The notes: a model not told the origin generated them from the letters alone. Shown: positions 22,057 to 30,892, counted from the stretch's first letter. The stretch: DNA of 64,000 nucleotides from Melaminivora jejuensis (GCF_017811175.1 NZ_JACWIJ010000002.1:248001-312000); one strand, 5' to 3'. Numbers and translations are program-made.

Positions 22057-23076
22057 TCAGAAGGGGGCGCTGTCCGCGCCGGGCTTGCCGGCTGCCGGCT
22101 GCTCGGCTGCTGGGGTGGGCGCGTCGCCGCTGTCCTCGGCGGTTGGGTCTGCAGCTGGCCCTTCGCTGACTTCCCCGGCCCCCTCGGTTTCCCCGGCTTT
22201 CTCGTCTTTCTCGCTGGCCGGGGCGGTGTCGCCTATGGCCTGGCGGATGGCCGCCTTGTCGCCGGCGCCGGCAAACTTGCTGTACTTGCCCAGCAGTTGC
22301 ACCAGTTGGCCATAGATGCGCGGGCTGGCGGCCAGGCACTCGGCCTGCTCCAGGAAATCCGCCTCGCCCGTGAAGTTGCCGACCAGGCCGCCAGCTTCGG
22401 TCACCAGCAGGCTGCCGGCGGCCACGTCCCAGATGGACAGGCCGGACTCGAAGAAGCCATCGGTGAAGCCCGCTGCCACATAGGCCAGATCGAGCGCCGC
22501 CGCACCCGGGCGGCGCACGCCGGCGGTGCGCGGCATGACCTCGGCCATCATGAGTTGGTAGGCCTGGAAGTTGTCGCCCGGACGGAACGGAAAGCCCGTG
22601 GCCAGCAGGCAGTCGGCCAGCCGGATGCGCTTGGACACGCGCAGGCGCCGGTCGTTCATGTAGGCGCCGCGCCCGCGCGTGGCGGTGAACAGGTCGTTGC
22701 GCGTCGGGTCATAGACCACGGCGTGCTCGATGCGGCCCTTGACGGCCAGGGCGATGCTCACGCAATACACCGGAAAGCCGTGGATGAAGTTGGTCGTGCC
22801 GTCCAGCGGATCGATGATCCAGATGAAGTCCGAGTTCTGGTTGCCATGCTGTCGCCCCGATTCTTCGGCCAGGATGCCGTGGCCCCGGTAGGCGGTGAGC
22901 AGCGTCTCGATGATGACTTGCTCGCTGGCCTGATCGACTTCGGTCACGAAGTCGTTGATCTGCTTTTGCGAGATGCGCACGGCTTCGACATCGAGCGCGG
23001 CGCGGTTGATGATGGCGCCGGCGGCGCGGGCGGCCTTGATGGCCACGTTGAGCATGGGGTGCAGGTTGGACGACAT
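22057..23076 (-). CDS. suhB: Inositol-1-monophosphatase family protein (SuhB-like)
   Basis: Lithium-sensitive phosphatase fold enzyme; in E. coli SuhB also joins rRNA antitermination complexes. Metal-binding motifs are complete: LAEESGRQ (Glu), [20 protein letters not shown] (DPLDGT) and [20 protein letters not shown] (WD). The core ends near residue 265. It is followed by an unusual acidic, Ala/Glu/Pro-rich tail of about 70 residues ([19 protein letters not shown]) that E. coli SuhB lacks and that is probably disordered. It is 339 aa against about 267 for E. coli. It is alone on its strand between intergenic regions. Confidence 0.93.
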   Translation of the reverse strand: MSSNLHPMLNVAIKAARAAGAIINRAALDVEAVRISQKQINDFVTEVDQASEQVIIETLLTAYRGHGILAEESGRQHGNQNSDFIWIIDPLDGTTNFIHGFPVYCVSIALAVKGRIEHAVVYDPTRNDLFTATRGRGAYMNDRRLRVSKRIRLADCLLATGFPFRPGDNFQAYQLMMAEVMPRTAGVRRPGAAALDLAYVAAGFTDGFFESGLSIWDVAAGSLLVTEAGGLVGNFTGEADFLEQAECLAASPRIYGQLVQLLGKYSKFAGAGDKAAIRQAIGDTAPASEKDEKAGETEGAGEVSEGPAADPTAEDSGDAPTPAAEQPAAGKPGADSAPF

Positions 23077-23209
23077 GGGCTGGCAGGGACAAGGAGCGGC
23101 AACGACGGCGCGCCCGGCGATGCGGGCGCGAAAGGTGCGGATTCTAGGGCCTGCCCGCCTTCGGGGCCGGGGGCGGGGTCAAGCGTGGCTCGACCCCCAG
23201 TCACCCGCG

Positions 23210-24883
23210 TCACAGGCCGACCTGATCCCAGCCGTAGCGCACGGCAGGTTCGGCGCGGCTCCAGTTGCCCTGCGGGTAGCGCTTGACATAGTCGCGCTGC
23301 AGGTCGGCCTGGGCGGCAGTCCAGTCGCGCTGGGCGTAGGCCGGGTCGCGCCGGATGCTGGAGCCGTACTGGTAGGCCGGCTCGAAGTCCTCGTAGCGGC
23401 CCTGCTGCACCAGGTGCTGGTCGTAGTGGCTGCGCCACTTGGCCGAAACCACCGGATCGACCTGGCGCGTGCCGCCCTGCTTGTCCACCTCGACCACGTT
23501 GGAGCGCACGGTGTCCTTGATCTGCTCGGTCTTGGCGGTCTGCTCGGCGCCGACCACCACCTCCTCGACCACGCGGGCGGTCTTTTGCACCACGGCCTGC
23601 TCGGTGCTTTCGTGGACTTCGACCGAGGCGCCCTTTTGCATGGCGTTCAGGTCGGCAGCCGAGGCTGGGCGGTTCACCGGGCGGCGCTCGACGGTGGCGC
23701 GCTGCGTGGTCAGCTCGACCTGTTCGGTCACGGGCTTTTCCACCACGCGCGAGACCACGCGCACAGTGCCCAGATCGACGTCGCGCTTGCCCACGGCCAG
23801 CGACTCCTGCACCACCGGGATGACGCGCTTGCGCTCGCGCTGGACTTCGTCGGTGGTGTAGGCGGCGGCAGCGGGCTGGTAGCCCTGGTAGCCCTCGCGG
23901 CGCCACTGCTCGGCGCGGCTCTTGATGTCGATGGCGCCAGCGCCGGCCAGCGCCTGGCGCGCAGCGTCGATGCGGCCCTCCTCGGCGGTCACGGAGACGG
24001 CGGTGGCGCCGCGGCGCACGGCCTCGGCGTAGTTGCCGGCGTCGTCGGCGCCGAACAGGTCATGGAAGAACTGGCTCACGCCGGCCATGAAGCCGCTGTC
24101 GGCCTGGCGCGTGGGCAGGCGCTCGGAGGTGCCGGCGCCGGAGTGGGCGTCCACGCGGATGCTGCTCTCGGCAAAGCCGGCGGCGCGCAGCGCGTCGTGG
24201 GCGCGCTCGGCCTGCTGCAGGGTGTCGAAAATGCCAATGATGGTCTGTGCCATGGGAATGCTCCTTCTGCTGGGGTGGGAAATGGATGGATGGGTTGGTG
24301 GATGGGCGACCCGGGGGGCGGGCCAATAAGGGGCCTGGCCTACCGGGGGTGCGGCGCCCGTGATCGGGCCTGGGGCGATGTCTGGCGGCGCGTCCTGTGC
24401 AGGCTGGGGCTGCCATTGGCCGGTGGCCGGATCGAGGCGCTCGATGACCACGCGCTCGCGCAGCAGCGTCACGCTCTCCTGGCGCTCGTGCGACTCGCGC
24501 ACGGCGGCGATGCGCAGCTCCTCGCGCAGGTACAGCTGCTTGACCATGACCCAGCGCTCTTCATAGATCGGCACGACCCAGACTTCGCCCTCACCCTCGC
24601 TCTCAAGGCGCGGGGGCTGCACGCGCTCGGCAGGCTGGTCGATGGCGATGCGCTCGATGTGGGCGCGCTGCGTCCAGCCGGGCAGCCGCACCGTCTCGAC
24701 GCGGCTGTCCAGCTCCTTGCGCACACGCACGGCGCCGGTGTCGTGGCGCTCGGTGCGGATGTCGAGCTGCTCCTCCAGCATGGGTACGACCTGCGTCTGG
24801 CCCGGCTGCAGCACCTGGGCCTGGGCTGCGGCGGCAGCCTTTGAAGACGGGTGGGGCGGGTGGGTGGAGCGGTCAGGATTCAT
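23210..24883 (-). CDS. YflT-like/DUF2382 stress protein, apparently two genes fused in frame
   Basis: A 557-aa open frame without interruption. Residues about 30-165 form a DUF2382 (YsnF/AvaK) domain (VVPMLEEQLDIRTERHDTGA, YLREELRIAAVRE). A Pro/His/Ser linker follows. From residue 211 a second unit begins with MAQTIIGIFDTLQQAERAHD, a YflT/general-stress-17M-type fold, followed by a second DUF2382 region (RVIPVVQESLAVGKRDVDLG, VEKPVTEQVELTTQRATVER) and a C-terminal tail (WRSHYDQHLVQQGRYEDFEP). The second unit has its own ATG at 24253 and an excellent Shine-Dalgarno, so these were probably two adjacent genes that lost the separating stop. The role is presumed to be in general stress; it is biochemically uncharacterised. 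Confidence 0.8.
   Translation of the reverse strand: MNPDRSTHPPHPSSKAAAAAQAQVLQPGQTQVVPMLEEQLDIRTERHDTGAVRVRKELDSRVETVRLPGWTQRAHIERIAIDQPAERVQPPRLESEGEGEVWVVPIYEERWVMVKQLYLREELRIAAVRESHERQESVTLLRERVVIERLDPATGQWQPQPAQDAPPDIAPGPITGAAPPVGQAPYWPAPRVAHPPTHPSISHPSRRSIPMAQTIIGIFDTLQQAERAHDALRAAGFAESSIRVDAHSGAGTSERLPTRQADSGFMAGVSQFFHDLFGADDAGNYAEAVRRGATAVSVTAEEGRIDAARQALAGAGAIDIKSRAEQWRREGYQGYQPAAAAYTTDEVQRERKRVIPVVQESLAVGKRDVDLGTVRVVSRVVEKPVTEQVELTTQRATVERRPVNRPASAADLNAMQKGASVEVHESTEQAVVQKTARVVEEVVVGAEQTAKTEQIKDTVRSNVVEVDKQGGTRQVDPVVSAKWRSHYDQHLVQQGRYEDFEPAYQYGSSIRRDPAYAQRDWTAAQADLQRDYVKRYPQGNWSRAEPAVRYGWDQVGL
24251..24270 (-). promoter_or_regulatory. Internal Shine-Dalgarno and start for the second YflT/DUF2382 unit
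   Basis: On the minus strand GAAGGAGCATTCCCATG places AAGGAG at ideal distance from an in-frame ATG (24253-24251). A separate 347-aa product (23210-24253) is therefore likely in addition to, or instead of, the 557-aa fusion. Confidence 0.7.
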
Positions 24884-25143
24884 GCGGCGAAGGGCAGGGG
24901 GATGAGGTGCTGGCGAGGACTGGCTTTCAGTCTGGGATGCCGTCGATGGGTGGTATGTCGTCGCCCGGGCTTGTCCGGGGTAGGCCCAGGCCCACGCGCA
25001 GGCGGTGGCCGATTTACCGCCGCTGTCCGCCTGCGCCGCAGCCCGCGTCGGACAGGGCGGGGCGCGGTGCCGGCCAGAGCTGCGCCGGGCAGGTGCGCGA
25101 CAATCCAGCCCTTTTCCCTGCGGCGCGTGCCGCTGCGTACACC

Positions 25144-25956
25144 GTGAATACCCGCTTCGTCCTGATCCACACCAGCCATGCCGGCAACGTGGGCGCCACC
25201 GCCCGCGCCATGAAAACCATGGGCTTCGACGATCTGGTGCTGGTCGCCCCGCGCTGGGCCAACGTGCTGCGGCGCGAGGAAACCATCCAGCGCGCCAGCG
25301 GAGCGCTGGACGTGCTGGCCAGGGCGCGCATCGTCGCCACGCTGGACGAGGCGCTCGATGGCATGGCCCACCTGTGCGCCACGGCCATGACGCCGCGCGA
25401 CTTCGGCCCGCCCACGCGGGCGCCGCGCCAGCATTTCGAGATGCTATTGAAAGGCGAGCTGTCAGCGCTTGCTGGTCAAGGGTTTGAGCCTGATTTGATG
25501 CCTGAAACTGGGGCTGCAGCCAGGCCAGGGCGGCAGATGGCGGGCGGCATCGCCTTCCTGTTCGGCAGCGAGCGCTTCGGCATGGCCAACGAGGATGTCT
25601 ATCGCTGCCACGTGGCGTTGTCCATTCCCACCCATCCCCGGTTCGGCTCGCTCAACCTGGGTGCGGCGGTGCAGCTCATCGCCTACGAGTGGCGCCAGGC
25701 ACTGGGCGGCTTTGCCGTGCCCGCCGGCGCCGCGCCGGGCCAGGCGGCCGACGCGGCGCAACTGGCCGGAATGCTGGCGCACTGGCAGCAGGCGCTCACC
25801 GCCATCGGCTTTCTCGACCCGGCGGCGCCCAAGAAACTCATGCCGCGCCTCAATCAACTGTTCAACCGCGCCCAGCCCACGCAGGAGGAAATCCACATCC
25901 TGCGCGGCATTGCCAAGGCCATGCTGCAGGCGTCGGCGTCCAGGCCGCTAGACTGA
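25144..25956 (+). CDS. trmJ: tRNA (cytidine/uridine-2'-O-)-methyltransferase TrmJ, with repeat insertion
   Basis: SPOUT-class methyltransferase that modifies position 32 of tRNAs. The GTG at 25144 begins [20 protein letters not shown], the substrate-binding Asn/Arg loop. The trefoil knot follows with [19 protein letters not shown] and [20 protein letters not shown], and the C-terminal extension ends [14 protein letters not shown]. Residues about 100-122 ([20 protein letters not shown]) are encoded by an ATAGCT dispersed repeat inserted in frame before the knot, between the catalytic halves; TrmJ proteins usually have a shorter loop there. The 270-aa length is otherwise normal. It is followed 46 bp later by cysE. 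Confidence 0.9.
   Translation: MNTRFVLIHTSHAGNVGATARAMKTMGFDDLVLVAPRWANVLRREETIQRASGALDVLARARIVATLDEALDGMAHLCATAMTPRDFGPPTRAPRQHFEMLLKGELSALAGQGFEPDLMPETGAAARPGRQMAGGIAFLFGSERFGMANEDVYRCHVALSIPTHPRFGSLNLGAAVQLIAYEWRQALGGFAVPAGAAPGQAADAAQLAGMLAHWQQALTAIGFLDPAAPKKLMPRLNQLFNRAQPTQEEIHILRGIAKAMLQASASRPLD
25441..25510 (+). repeat. ATAGCT dispersed repeat, copy 6, inside trmJ
   Basis: Reads GAGCTGTCAGCGCTTGCTGG, then TCAAGGGTTTGAGCCTGATT. It is nearly identical to the intergenic copies yet lies in frame inside the trmJ coding region. Confidence 0.9.
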
Positions 25957-26002
25957 CCCGCCCGACCCCTGGCCCCCGCGCCCGCATCCGTCCCACCCAC
26001 CC

Positions 26003-26806
26003 ATGCTCTCTCGCCTGCGCTCCGACATCCAGTGCATCCTCGACCGCGATCCGGCGGCGCGCAGCCGCTGGGAGGTCGTCACCTGCTACCCCGGCCTGCA
26101 CGCCATCTGGCTGCACCAGCCCGCGCACTGGTGCTGGACGCATGGCCTGCGCTGGGCCGGGCGCTTCATCTCGCACGTCTCGCGCTGGCTCACGGGCATC
26201 GAAATCCACCCCGGCGCGCAGATTGGCCGCCAGGTCTTCATCGACCACGGCATGGGCGTGGTGATCGGCGAGACGGCGGTGGTGGGCGACGGCTGCACCA
26301 TCTACCACGGCGTGACGCTGGGTGGCACCTCGCTGTACAAGGGCGCCAAGCGCCATCCGACGCTGGGGCGCGACGTGGTGGTGGCGGCGGGGGCCAAGGT
26401 GCTGGGCGGCTTCGAGGTGGGCGACGGCGCCAAGATCGGCAGCAACGCGGTGGTCATCAAGCCGGTGCCGGCGGGGGCCACGGCGGTGGGCATTCCGGCA
26501 CGCATCATCCCCAGCAAGCAGGGCCAGAGCGCCGACGTGACCGACGCGCAGGACAGCGGCGAGCGCGGGGCGGCGGCGGCCAAGTTCAGCGCCTACGGCG
26601 TGGCGCCGCAGCAGGAAGACCCCTTGATGCAGGCCATGCGCGGCCTGATCGACTCGGCCAGCACGCAGGAGCACCAGATCGCCCTGCTGTGGCGCGCCAT
26701 CGAGAAACTCTCCGCCGGCCAGCAGGTCGGCGACTGCGTGCCCCAGGACGCCGCCACGCGCGAGCAGTTCGAGGCCGGACGACTCAACGACATCATCGGC
26801 AAGTGA
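26003..26806 (+). CDS. cysE: Serine O-acetyltransferase
   Basis: Transfers acetyl from acetyl-CoA to L-serine, giving O-acetylserine for cysteine synthesis. It is of the short EpsC type: N-terminal helices ([20 protein letters not shown]), then left-handed beta-helix hexapeptides ([40 protein letters not shown]), the catalytic His in GMGVVIGE / HGVTLGGT context, and the acetyl-CoA site [14 protein letters not shown] ([20 protein letters not shown]). An extra C-terminal region of about 80 residues follows and ends in a helical [13 protein letters not shown]. It is unlinked to the large sulfur operon at 41-47 kb. Confidence 0.95.
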   Translation: MLSRLRSDIQCILDRDPAARSRWEVVTCYPGLHAIWLHQPAHWCWTHGLRWAGRFISHVSRWLTGIEIHPGAQIGRQVFIDHGMGVVIGETAVVGDGCTIYHGVTLGGTSLYKGAKRHPTLGRDVVVAAGAKVLGGFEVGDGAKIGSNAVVIKPVPAGATAVGIPARIIPSKQGQSADVTDAQDSGERGAAAAKFSAYGVAPQQEDPLMQAMRGLIDSASTQEHQIALLWRAIEKLSAGQQVGDCVPQDAATREQFEAGRLNDIIGK

Positions 26807-26854
26807 TGGCTGGCTGTGATGGCTGGCAATCCATGGCCAATGCTGTGCAGCTGC

Positions 26855-27100
26855 TCAGGCAGGCGTGCGGCCATCAGGGCCGGCTGCTTCGACATCCGGA
26901 ACCGTCGCCAATGCAGCGTCAAAACTGCTGCGGCTGCCGCGTGCAGCGCGTTGTTCCAGATATTCCAGTGCTGCCAGGGATGCCAGCTTTTCTGCCAGGG
27001 CTGTGCTGATGAGTTGATCGAGCGAAATGCCCTCCTGTTGTGCGAACAGACGGGCGTTCTTGTGCAGTGAGTGCGGCAGGCGAATGCTGAGTGTGCTCAT
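26855..27100 (-). CDS. Ribbon-helix-helix antitoxin (HicB-like, partner of PIN toxin)
   Basis: 81-aa protein with an N-terminal ribbon-helix-helix (MSTLSIRLPHSLHKNARLFA, GISLDQLISTALAEKLASL) and a polar C-terminal tail that could wrap the toxin. The ATG overlaps the stop of the PIN-domain gene by 4 bp, so it is the second gene of a toxin-first operon. It should neutralise the upstream nuclease and repress the operon by DNA binding. Confidence 0.85.
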   Translation of the reverse strand: MSTLSIRLPHSLHKNARLFAQQEGISLDQLISTALAEKLASLAALEYLEQRAARGSRSSFDAALATVPDVEAAGPDGRTPA

Positions 27101-27528
27101 GGCTGAACCTCTGGCAGCTGTTGCAGGAAGCGGGCTGGATCCGTCACTTTGATGGCAAATCGGCGTGCTGGTACGAAATCACGCACATTCCACGTCACGA
27201 TACAGGTGCAGCGGCCATTGACCGCAGCTTCCAGAACCATGTCGTCCTTGGCATCCGGCAATTGCGGGCGCCACAGAAAATGCACGGGCTGCAGCTGGGC
27301 CGTGACGCATAGATAGTCCAATACATCATGCACTGCAGCAGCGGTTATGGGCACCATGTCCGGGCGCAGCAGGACGTCTTCATACTCCATGAGCAGGGGG
27401 ACGGTCAGCACATGCTCAAAGTGTCCTCGACCTGCCTGAGACAGCAACTTGAACGACCAACCACGGCGCGAGCGCAGCGCTGCAACCAGCACGTTGGTAT
27501 CGATGATGATGCGGGGAAACTGCTGCAT
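27097..27528 (-). CDS. PIN-domain toxin (COG1569 family)
   Basis: Putative ribonuclease toxin of 143 aa. PIN-fold acidic residues are present: IIIDTNVLVAALRS (Asp), LLMEYEDVLLRPD (Glu), DAKDDMVLEAAVNG (Asp) and VTWNVRDF (Asp). This matches the 'putative toxin component, PIN family' proteins encoded with RHH antitoxins. It is first in a two-gene operon, the reverse of the usual antitoxin-first order, with a 4-bp overlap. The start ATG at 27528 is directly upstream of the conserved beta-strand. Confidence 0.88.
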   Translation of the reverse strand: MQQFPRIIIDTNVLVAALRSRRGWSFKLLSQAGRGHFEHVLTVPLLMEYEDVLLRPDMVPITAAAVHDVLDYLCVTAQLQPVHFLWRPQLPDAKDDMVLEAAVNGRCTCIVTWNVRDFVPARRFAIKVTDPARFLQQLPEVQP

Positions 27529-27571
27529 GGCACTGCCCGCCCTCTGAGCCCAGCCCGAGGTTGCTGCCCCA

Positions 27572-28222
27572 TCAGTCCTGCGGGCGCACGTGCCGCAGCG
27601 CCGCCTTGGGCCGAAAGGCCGCGCAGACGCTGGCGCGCGTCTCCAGGTACGGCCCGCCGATCAGGTCGATGCAGTAGGGCACGGCGGCGAAGATGCCGGG
27701 CACGAGCTGCGCGCCATCGGCGTCCTTGAGGCCTTCCAGCGTCTCGGCGATGGACTTGGGCTGGCCGGGCAGGTTGAGGATCAGCGCCTGGCCCCGGATG
27801 ACCGCCGTCTGGCGCGACAGGATGGCCGTGGGCACGAAGCGCAGGCTGATCTGGCGCATCTGCTCGCCAAAGCCGGGCATCTCGCGGTCGGCCACGGCCA
27901 GGGTGGCTTCGGGCGTGACGTCGCGCGGTGCCGGGCCGGTGCCGCCGGTGGTCAGCACCAGGCTGCAGTGCTGCCGGTCAACCAGCTCGATCAGCGCGGC
28001 GGCGATGGCCTCAGGCTCGTCGGGGATCAGCCGCGCCTCGAAGTGAATGGGGTTGTGCAGCGCGCGCGCCAGCCAGTCCTGCAGCGCCGGCAGGCCCTTG
28101 TCCTCGTAGGCGCCGCTGCTGGCGCGGTCGCTGACCGAGACGATGCCGATGCGCACGGCCTCGGGCGCGGGCAGGGCGCCGTCCTGGCTGGAGGTGGGGA
28201 GGGCAGTGTCGGCAGTGGTCAT
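27572..28222 (-). CDS. mog: Molybdopterin adenylyltransferase
   Basis: Adenylates molybdopterin before molybdate insertion in molybdenum-cofactor synthesis. MoCF_biosynth fold: IGIVSVSDRASSGAYEDKGL at the start, LVLTTGGTGPAPRDVTPEAT (GGTG loop and following Asp/Thr), FGEQMRQISL, and LNLPGQPKSIAETLEGL. The length is 216 aa. The 25-residue N-terminal leader before the core is not conserved. The start lies directly next to three tandem copies of a 9-bp repeat. Its position downstream of darP is probably incidental. Confidence 0.92.
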   Translation of the reverse strand: MTTADTALPTSSQDGALPAPEAVRIGIVSVSDRASSGAYEDKGLPALQDWLARALHNPIHFEARLIPDEPEAIAAALIELVDRQHCSLVLTTGGTGPAPRDVTPEATLAVADREMPGFGEQMRQISLRFVPTAILSRQTAVIRGQALILNLPGQPKSIAETLEGLKDADGAQLVPGIFAAVPYCIDLIGGPYLETRASVCAAFRPKAALRHVRPQD

Positions 28223-28223
28223 G

Positions 28224-28250
28224 GCGTTCAGGGCGTTCAGGGCGTTCAGG
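28224..28250. repeat. Three tandem 9-bp repeats upstream of mog
   Basis: GCGTTCAGG occurs three times in a row (28224-28232, 28233-28241, 28242-28250), directly 5' of the mog start in the 45-bp gap to darP. It occupies the place where a ribosome binding site would be expected. Confidence 0.9.
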
Positions 28251-28267
28251 GGCTGTGACGAGGGGGC

Positions 28268-28930
28268 TCAGGCGTCGCGTGAGCGCTGCTCCTCGACGGC
28301 GTACTCGGCAGCTTCGCTCATGTGCTGGCGGATCAGCTGGTACAGATCGCGGTAGGCGCGGCTCTTGCGCGGTGCCAGGCCCTGCGCCTCGGCAGCGGCG
28401 ATGCTGTCCTGCGCCGGCGCGTCCTTGCGCGCCTGGCGGATCAGCGCGCGGATCTGCTGCGTGTCGGTGCGCGGAAACTGCGTCAGCCACCGGGCCAGTG
28501 CCTCATCGTCGGCAATCAGCGTGTCACGCCAGTGCTCGGCCTGGTGCAGCAGCAGCTTTTCTGCCGCGCTGCCGGTGCGCTGCTCCTCCAGCGCGGCGCG
28601 GATGGCCGCCACCTGCTCGTCATCGAGCTGGCGCATGAGCTTGCCGACGTATTGCATCTGCCGGCGACGGCCCTCGAAGTTGCTGATGCGCGCGGCTTCG
28701 GCCAGGGCGTCCTGCAGCACGCCCGGCAGCTCCAGGCGCGCGAACAGGTCGGCGCGCAGCGTCATGAGTTCGGCCCCCAAATCCTGCAGCGCGTCGCTTT
28801 CGCGCTTCATCTCGGTCTTGGTGGCGCCGGTCGTGCCTTTGAGCTCGGCTTTGAGCTGCAAGTCCAACTCGCTGCCTTCGGCAACGAACTGGCCTCGCAC
28901 GAAGTAGCCTTTTTTGGGTTTGCGTGACAT
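28268..28930 (-). CDS. darP: Ribosome biogenesis factor DarP (YjgA)
   Basis: Binds immature 50S subunits. 220 aa: an N-terminal basic segment (MSRKPKKGYFVRGQFVAEGS), ELKGTTGATKTEMKRESDAL (the family has a K(S/T)-x-[ST]-x-x-K-R-E pattern here), a long all-helical body (DEQVAAIRAALEEQRTGSAA), and the conserved C-terminal RKSRAYRDLYQLIRQHMSE. It is divergent from pmbA, with which it is commonly paired in proteobacteria. The frame is open far upstream, but the ATG at 28930 begins the family sequence. Confidence 0.93.
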   Translation of the reverse strand: MSRKPKKGYFVRGQFVAEGSELDLQLKAELKGTTGATKTEMKRESDALQDLGAELMTLRADLFARLELPGVLQDALAEAARISNFEGRRRQMQYVGKLMRQLDDEQVAAIRAALEEQRTGSAAEKLLLHQAEHWRDTLIADDEALARWLTQFPRTDTQQIRALIRQARKDAPAQDSIAAAEAQGLAPRKSRAYRDLYQLIRQHMSEAAEYAVEEQRSRDA

Positions 28931-29038
28931 GGGCGGCGGCGCTGGCGTGAAAAAACAAAAAAACCGCGCCAGCGCTGCTGTACGGGCAAGGCCGGCCTGC
29001 AGCGCCAGCACGGGGCGGCAAGTATCATAGCCGCCGCT

Positions 29039-30484
29039 ATGACCCAAGCCCGTCCAGGCGCCAAGCGCGCCGCCTCCACCGCCCGCTCTCCATCCTCCTC
29101 CTCTTCCACTTGTGCAGCGCCGCAAGACGGCTTTGCCTACAGCCGCGAGTTCTTTGCCGATCTGGTCGATCACGCCCTGGCGCACGCCAGGAAACTCGGC
29201 GCCACGGACGCCGGCGCCGACGCCTCCGAGGGCTGCGGCCTGTCGGTGAGCGTGCGCAAGGGCGAGCTGGAGACGGTGGAGCGCAACCGCGACAAGTCGC
29301 TGGGCGTGACGGTCTATGTCGGCCAGCGCCGGGGCAACGCCAGCACCTCGGACTTCTCGCCCGCTGCCGTGGAGCGCACCGTGCAGGCGGCCTACGACAT
29401 CGCCCGCTTCACCTCCGAAGACCCGGCCGCCGGCCTGCCCGATGCCGCCGACGTGGCGCCGCAGGAATCGCACCGCGACCTGGAGCTGTTCCACCCCTGG
29501 GCCATCGACAGCGAGCAGGCCGCGCAGCTGGCGCTGCAGTGCGAGGCGGCAGCGCTGGGCACGCACCGGCGCATCACCAACAGCGAGGGCGCGGGCGTAT
29601 CGGCGCAGCAGTCGCATTTCTTCAGCGCGCACACGCGTGGCTTTCGCGGCGGCTACGCCAGCTCGCGCCACAGCATTTCGGTGGCGCCGATCGCCAGCCT
29701 GCCCGGGCGGGGCGGCGAGATGCAGCGCGACTCCTGGTACAGCTCCATGCGCGACGCGCGCGAGCTGGCTGCACCCGAGGTGGTGGGCCGCTACGCCGCG
29801 GAGCGTGCGCTGTCGCGCCTGGGCAGCAGGAAGATCAGCACGCGCGAATGCCCGGTGCTGTTCGAGTCGCCCCTGGCCGCCGGGCTGCTGGGCGGCTTCG
29901 TGCAGGCCGTCAGCGGCGGCGCGCTGTATCGCAAGAGCACGTTCTTGCTCGATTCGCTGGGCCAGCAGGTCTTTCCCGAGCACATCAGCGTGGCGGAAGA
30001 CCCTTTCATCGTCGGCGGCAAGGGCAGCTCGCCCTTTGACAACGAGGGCGTGCGCGTGGCGCCGCGCCAGGTGGTCGAGGACGGGCGGGTGCAGGGCTAC
30101 TTCCTGTCCACCTACTCGGCGCGCAAGCTGGGTATGAAGACCACGGGCAATGCCGGCGGCTCGCACAACCTGCAGCTCACCTCGCGCCTGACGCGCCCGG
30201 ATGACGACCTGCGCGCCATGCTGCAAAAGCTGGGCACGGGCCTGTTCGTCATTGAACTGATGGGCCAGGGCGTGAACTATGTGACCGGCGACTACTCGCG
30301 CGGCGCCAGCGGTTTCTGGGTGGAAAACGGCGAGATCGCCTACCCGGTCGATGAAATCACCATCGCCGGCAACCTGCGCGACATGCTGCTGGGCATAGCA
30401 GCCGTGGGGGCCGATGCCTACACCTATGGCGCCAAGACGGTGGGTTCGGTGCTGGTCAACCGCATGAAGGTGGCAGGGAGCTGA
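29039..30484 (+). CDS. pmbA: Metalloprotease PmbA (TldE)
   Basis: Subunit of the TldD/TldE (PmbA) protease, which matures peptides such as microcin B17 and degrades unfolded peptides such as CcdA. It is 481 aa, slightly longer than E. coli (450) because of a Ser/Ala-rich N-terminal tail (STARSPSSSSSTCAAPQDG). Conserved parts are VSVRKGELETVERNRDKSLG, TFLLDSLGQQVFPEHISVAE, GYFLSTYSARKLGMKTTGNA and GVNYVTGDYSRGASGFWVEN. TldE-type subunits lack the HExxxH zinc site, and none is seen here. A TATCAT -10-like box lies 12 bp before the start. Confidence 0.95.
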   Translation: MTQARPGAKRAASTARSPSSSSSTCAAPQDGFAYSREFFADLVDHALAHARKLGATDAGADASEGCGLSVSVRKGELETVERNRDKSLGVTVYVGQRRGNASTSDFSPAAVERTVQAAYDIARFTSEDPAAGLPDAADVAPQESHRDLELFHPWAIDSEQAAQLALQCEAAALGTHRRITNSEGAGVSAQQSHFFSAHTRGFRGGYASSRHSISVAPIASLPGRGGEMQRDSWYSSMRDARELAAPEVVGRYAAERALSRLGSRKISTRECPVLFESPLAAGLLGGFVQAVSGGALYRKSTFLLDSLGQQVFPEHISVAEDPFIVGGKGSSPFDNEGVRVAPRQVVEDGRVQGYFLSTYSARKLGMKTTGNAGGSHNLQLTSRLTRPDDDLRAMLQKLGTGLFVIELMGQGVNYVTGDYSRGASGFWVENGEIAYPVDEITIAGNLRDMLLGIAAVGADAYTYGAKTVGSVLVNRMKVAGS

Positions 30485-30499
30485 TCCTGGCAGGGGTTT

Positions 30500-30562
30500 G
30501 AGGTCAAAACCGGCTCAAACCCTTACCTGGCAAGCGCTGACAGCTATCAATTTTGTTAATTG
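30500..30562 (-). repeat. ATAGCT dispersed repeat, copy 7
   Basis: On the minus strand it reads AATTGATAGCTGTCAGCGCT, then TGCCAGGTAAGGGTTTGAGC. It lies between pmbA and the truncated Rpn gene. Confidence 0.9.
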
Positions 30563-30565
30563 AAC

Positions 30566-30694
30566 ATGACCGCCGCGCACGACGCCTCCTACAAGCTGCT
30601 GTTTTCCGCCCCCGAGTTGGTGCGCGACCTGATCCTGGGCTTCGTGCCCGACGAGTGGCTGCACAGCCTGGACTACTCAACAACGTCCGAATAA
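30566..30694 (+). pseudogene. 5' remnant of an Rpn/YhgA-type recombination-promoting nuclease gene
   Basis: 42 codons matching the start of Rpn (putative transposase, PD-(D/E)XK) proteins: AHDASYKLLFSAPELVRDLI, then LGFVPDEWLHSLDYS, where intact members continue for about 250 residues. The frame stops at 30694 after the unrelated TTSE. The truncation point coincides with the 3' end of the oppositely oriented zinc-ribbon gene, suggesting a deletion junction there. Confidence 0.7.
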
Positions 30695-30892
30695 CCTGGC
30701 AATTTCCTGCTGACAGCGGGCGGTCAAAGCCTGGACAGGCCCGGCCCGCTCCACCCTGAGTGGCTCATGCCCGCACGCAGGGCATTCAGTGGGCAATTCG
30801 CCGCCGTGCAATGCATCGCTGAGAGGCTGGAGGGTGCGACTCCAGCGGCAAGAGGGGCAGGAGCAGTGCAGGGGCGGGGGGCGGATGGGCAT
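30677..30892 (-). CDS. Small zinc-ribbon protein, function unknown
   Basis: 71-aa protein with two CxxC knuckles: CSCPSCRWSRTL near residue 12 and ECPACGHEPLRVERAG near residue 38, a classic zinc-ribbon spacing. An amphipathic C-terminal helix (QALTARCQQEIARLFGRC) follows. A GGAGA Shine-Dalgarno precedes the ATG. It begins 40 bp after the stop of the WYL regulator on the same strand, so the two are probably co-transcribed. I do not recognise a named family. Its 3' end is next to a truncated nuclease gene, so it may be a recent arrival. Confidence 0.6.
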   Translation of the reverse strand: MPIRPPPLHCSCPSCRWSRTLQPLSDALHGGELPTECPACGHEPLRVERAGPVQALTARCQQEIARLFGRC

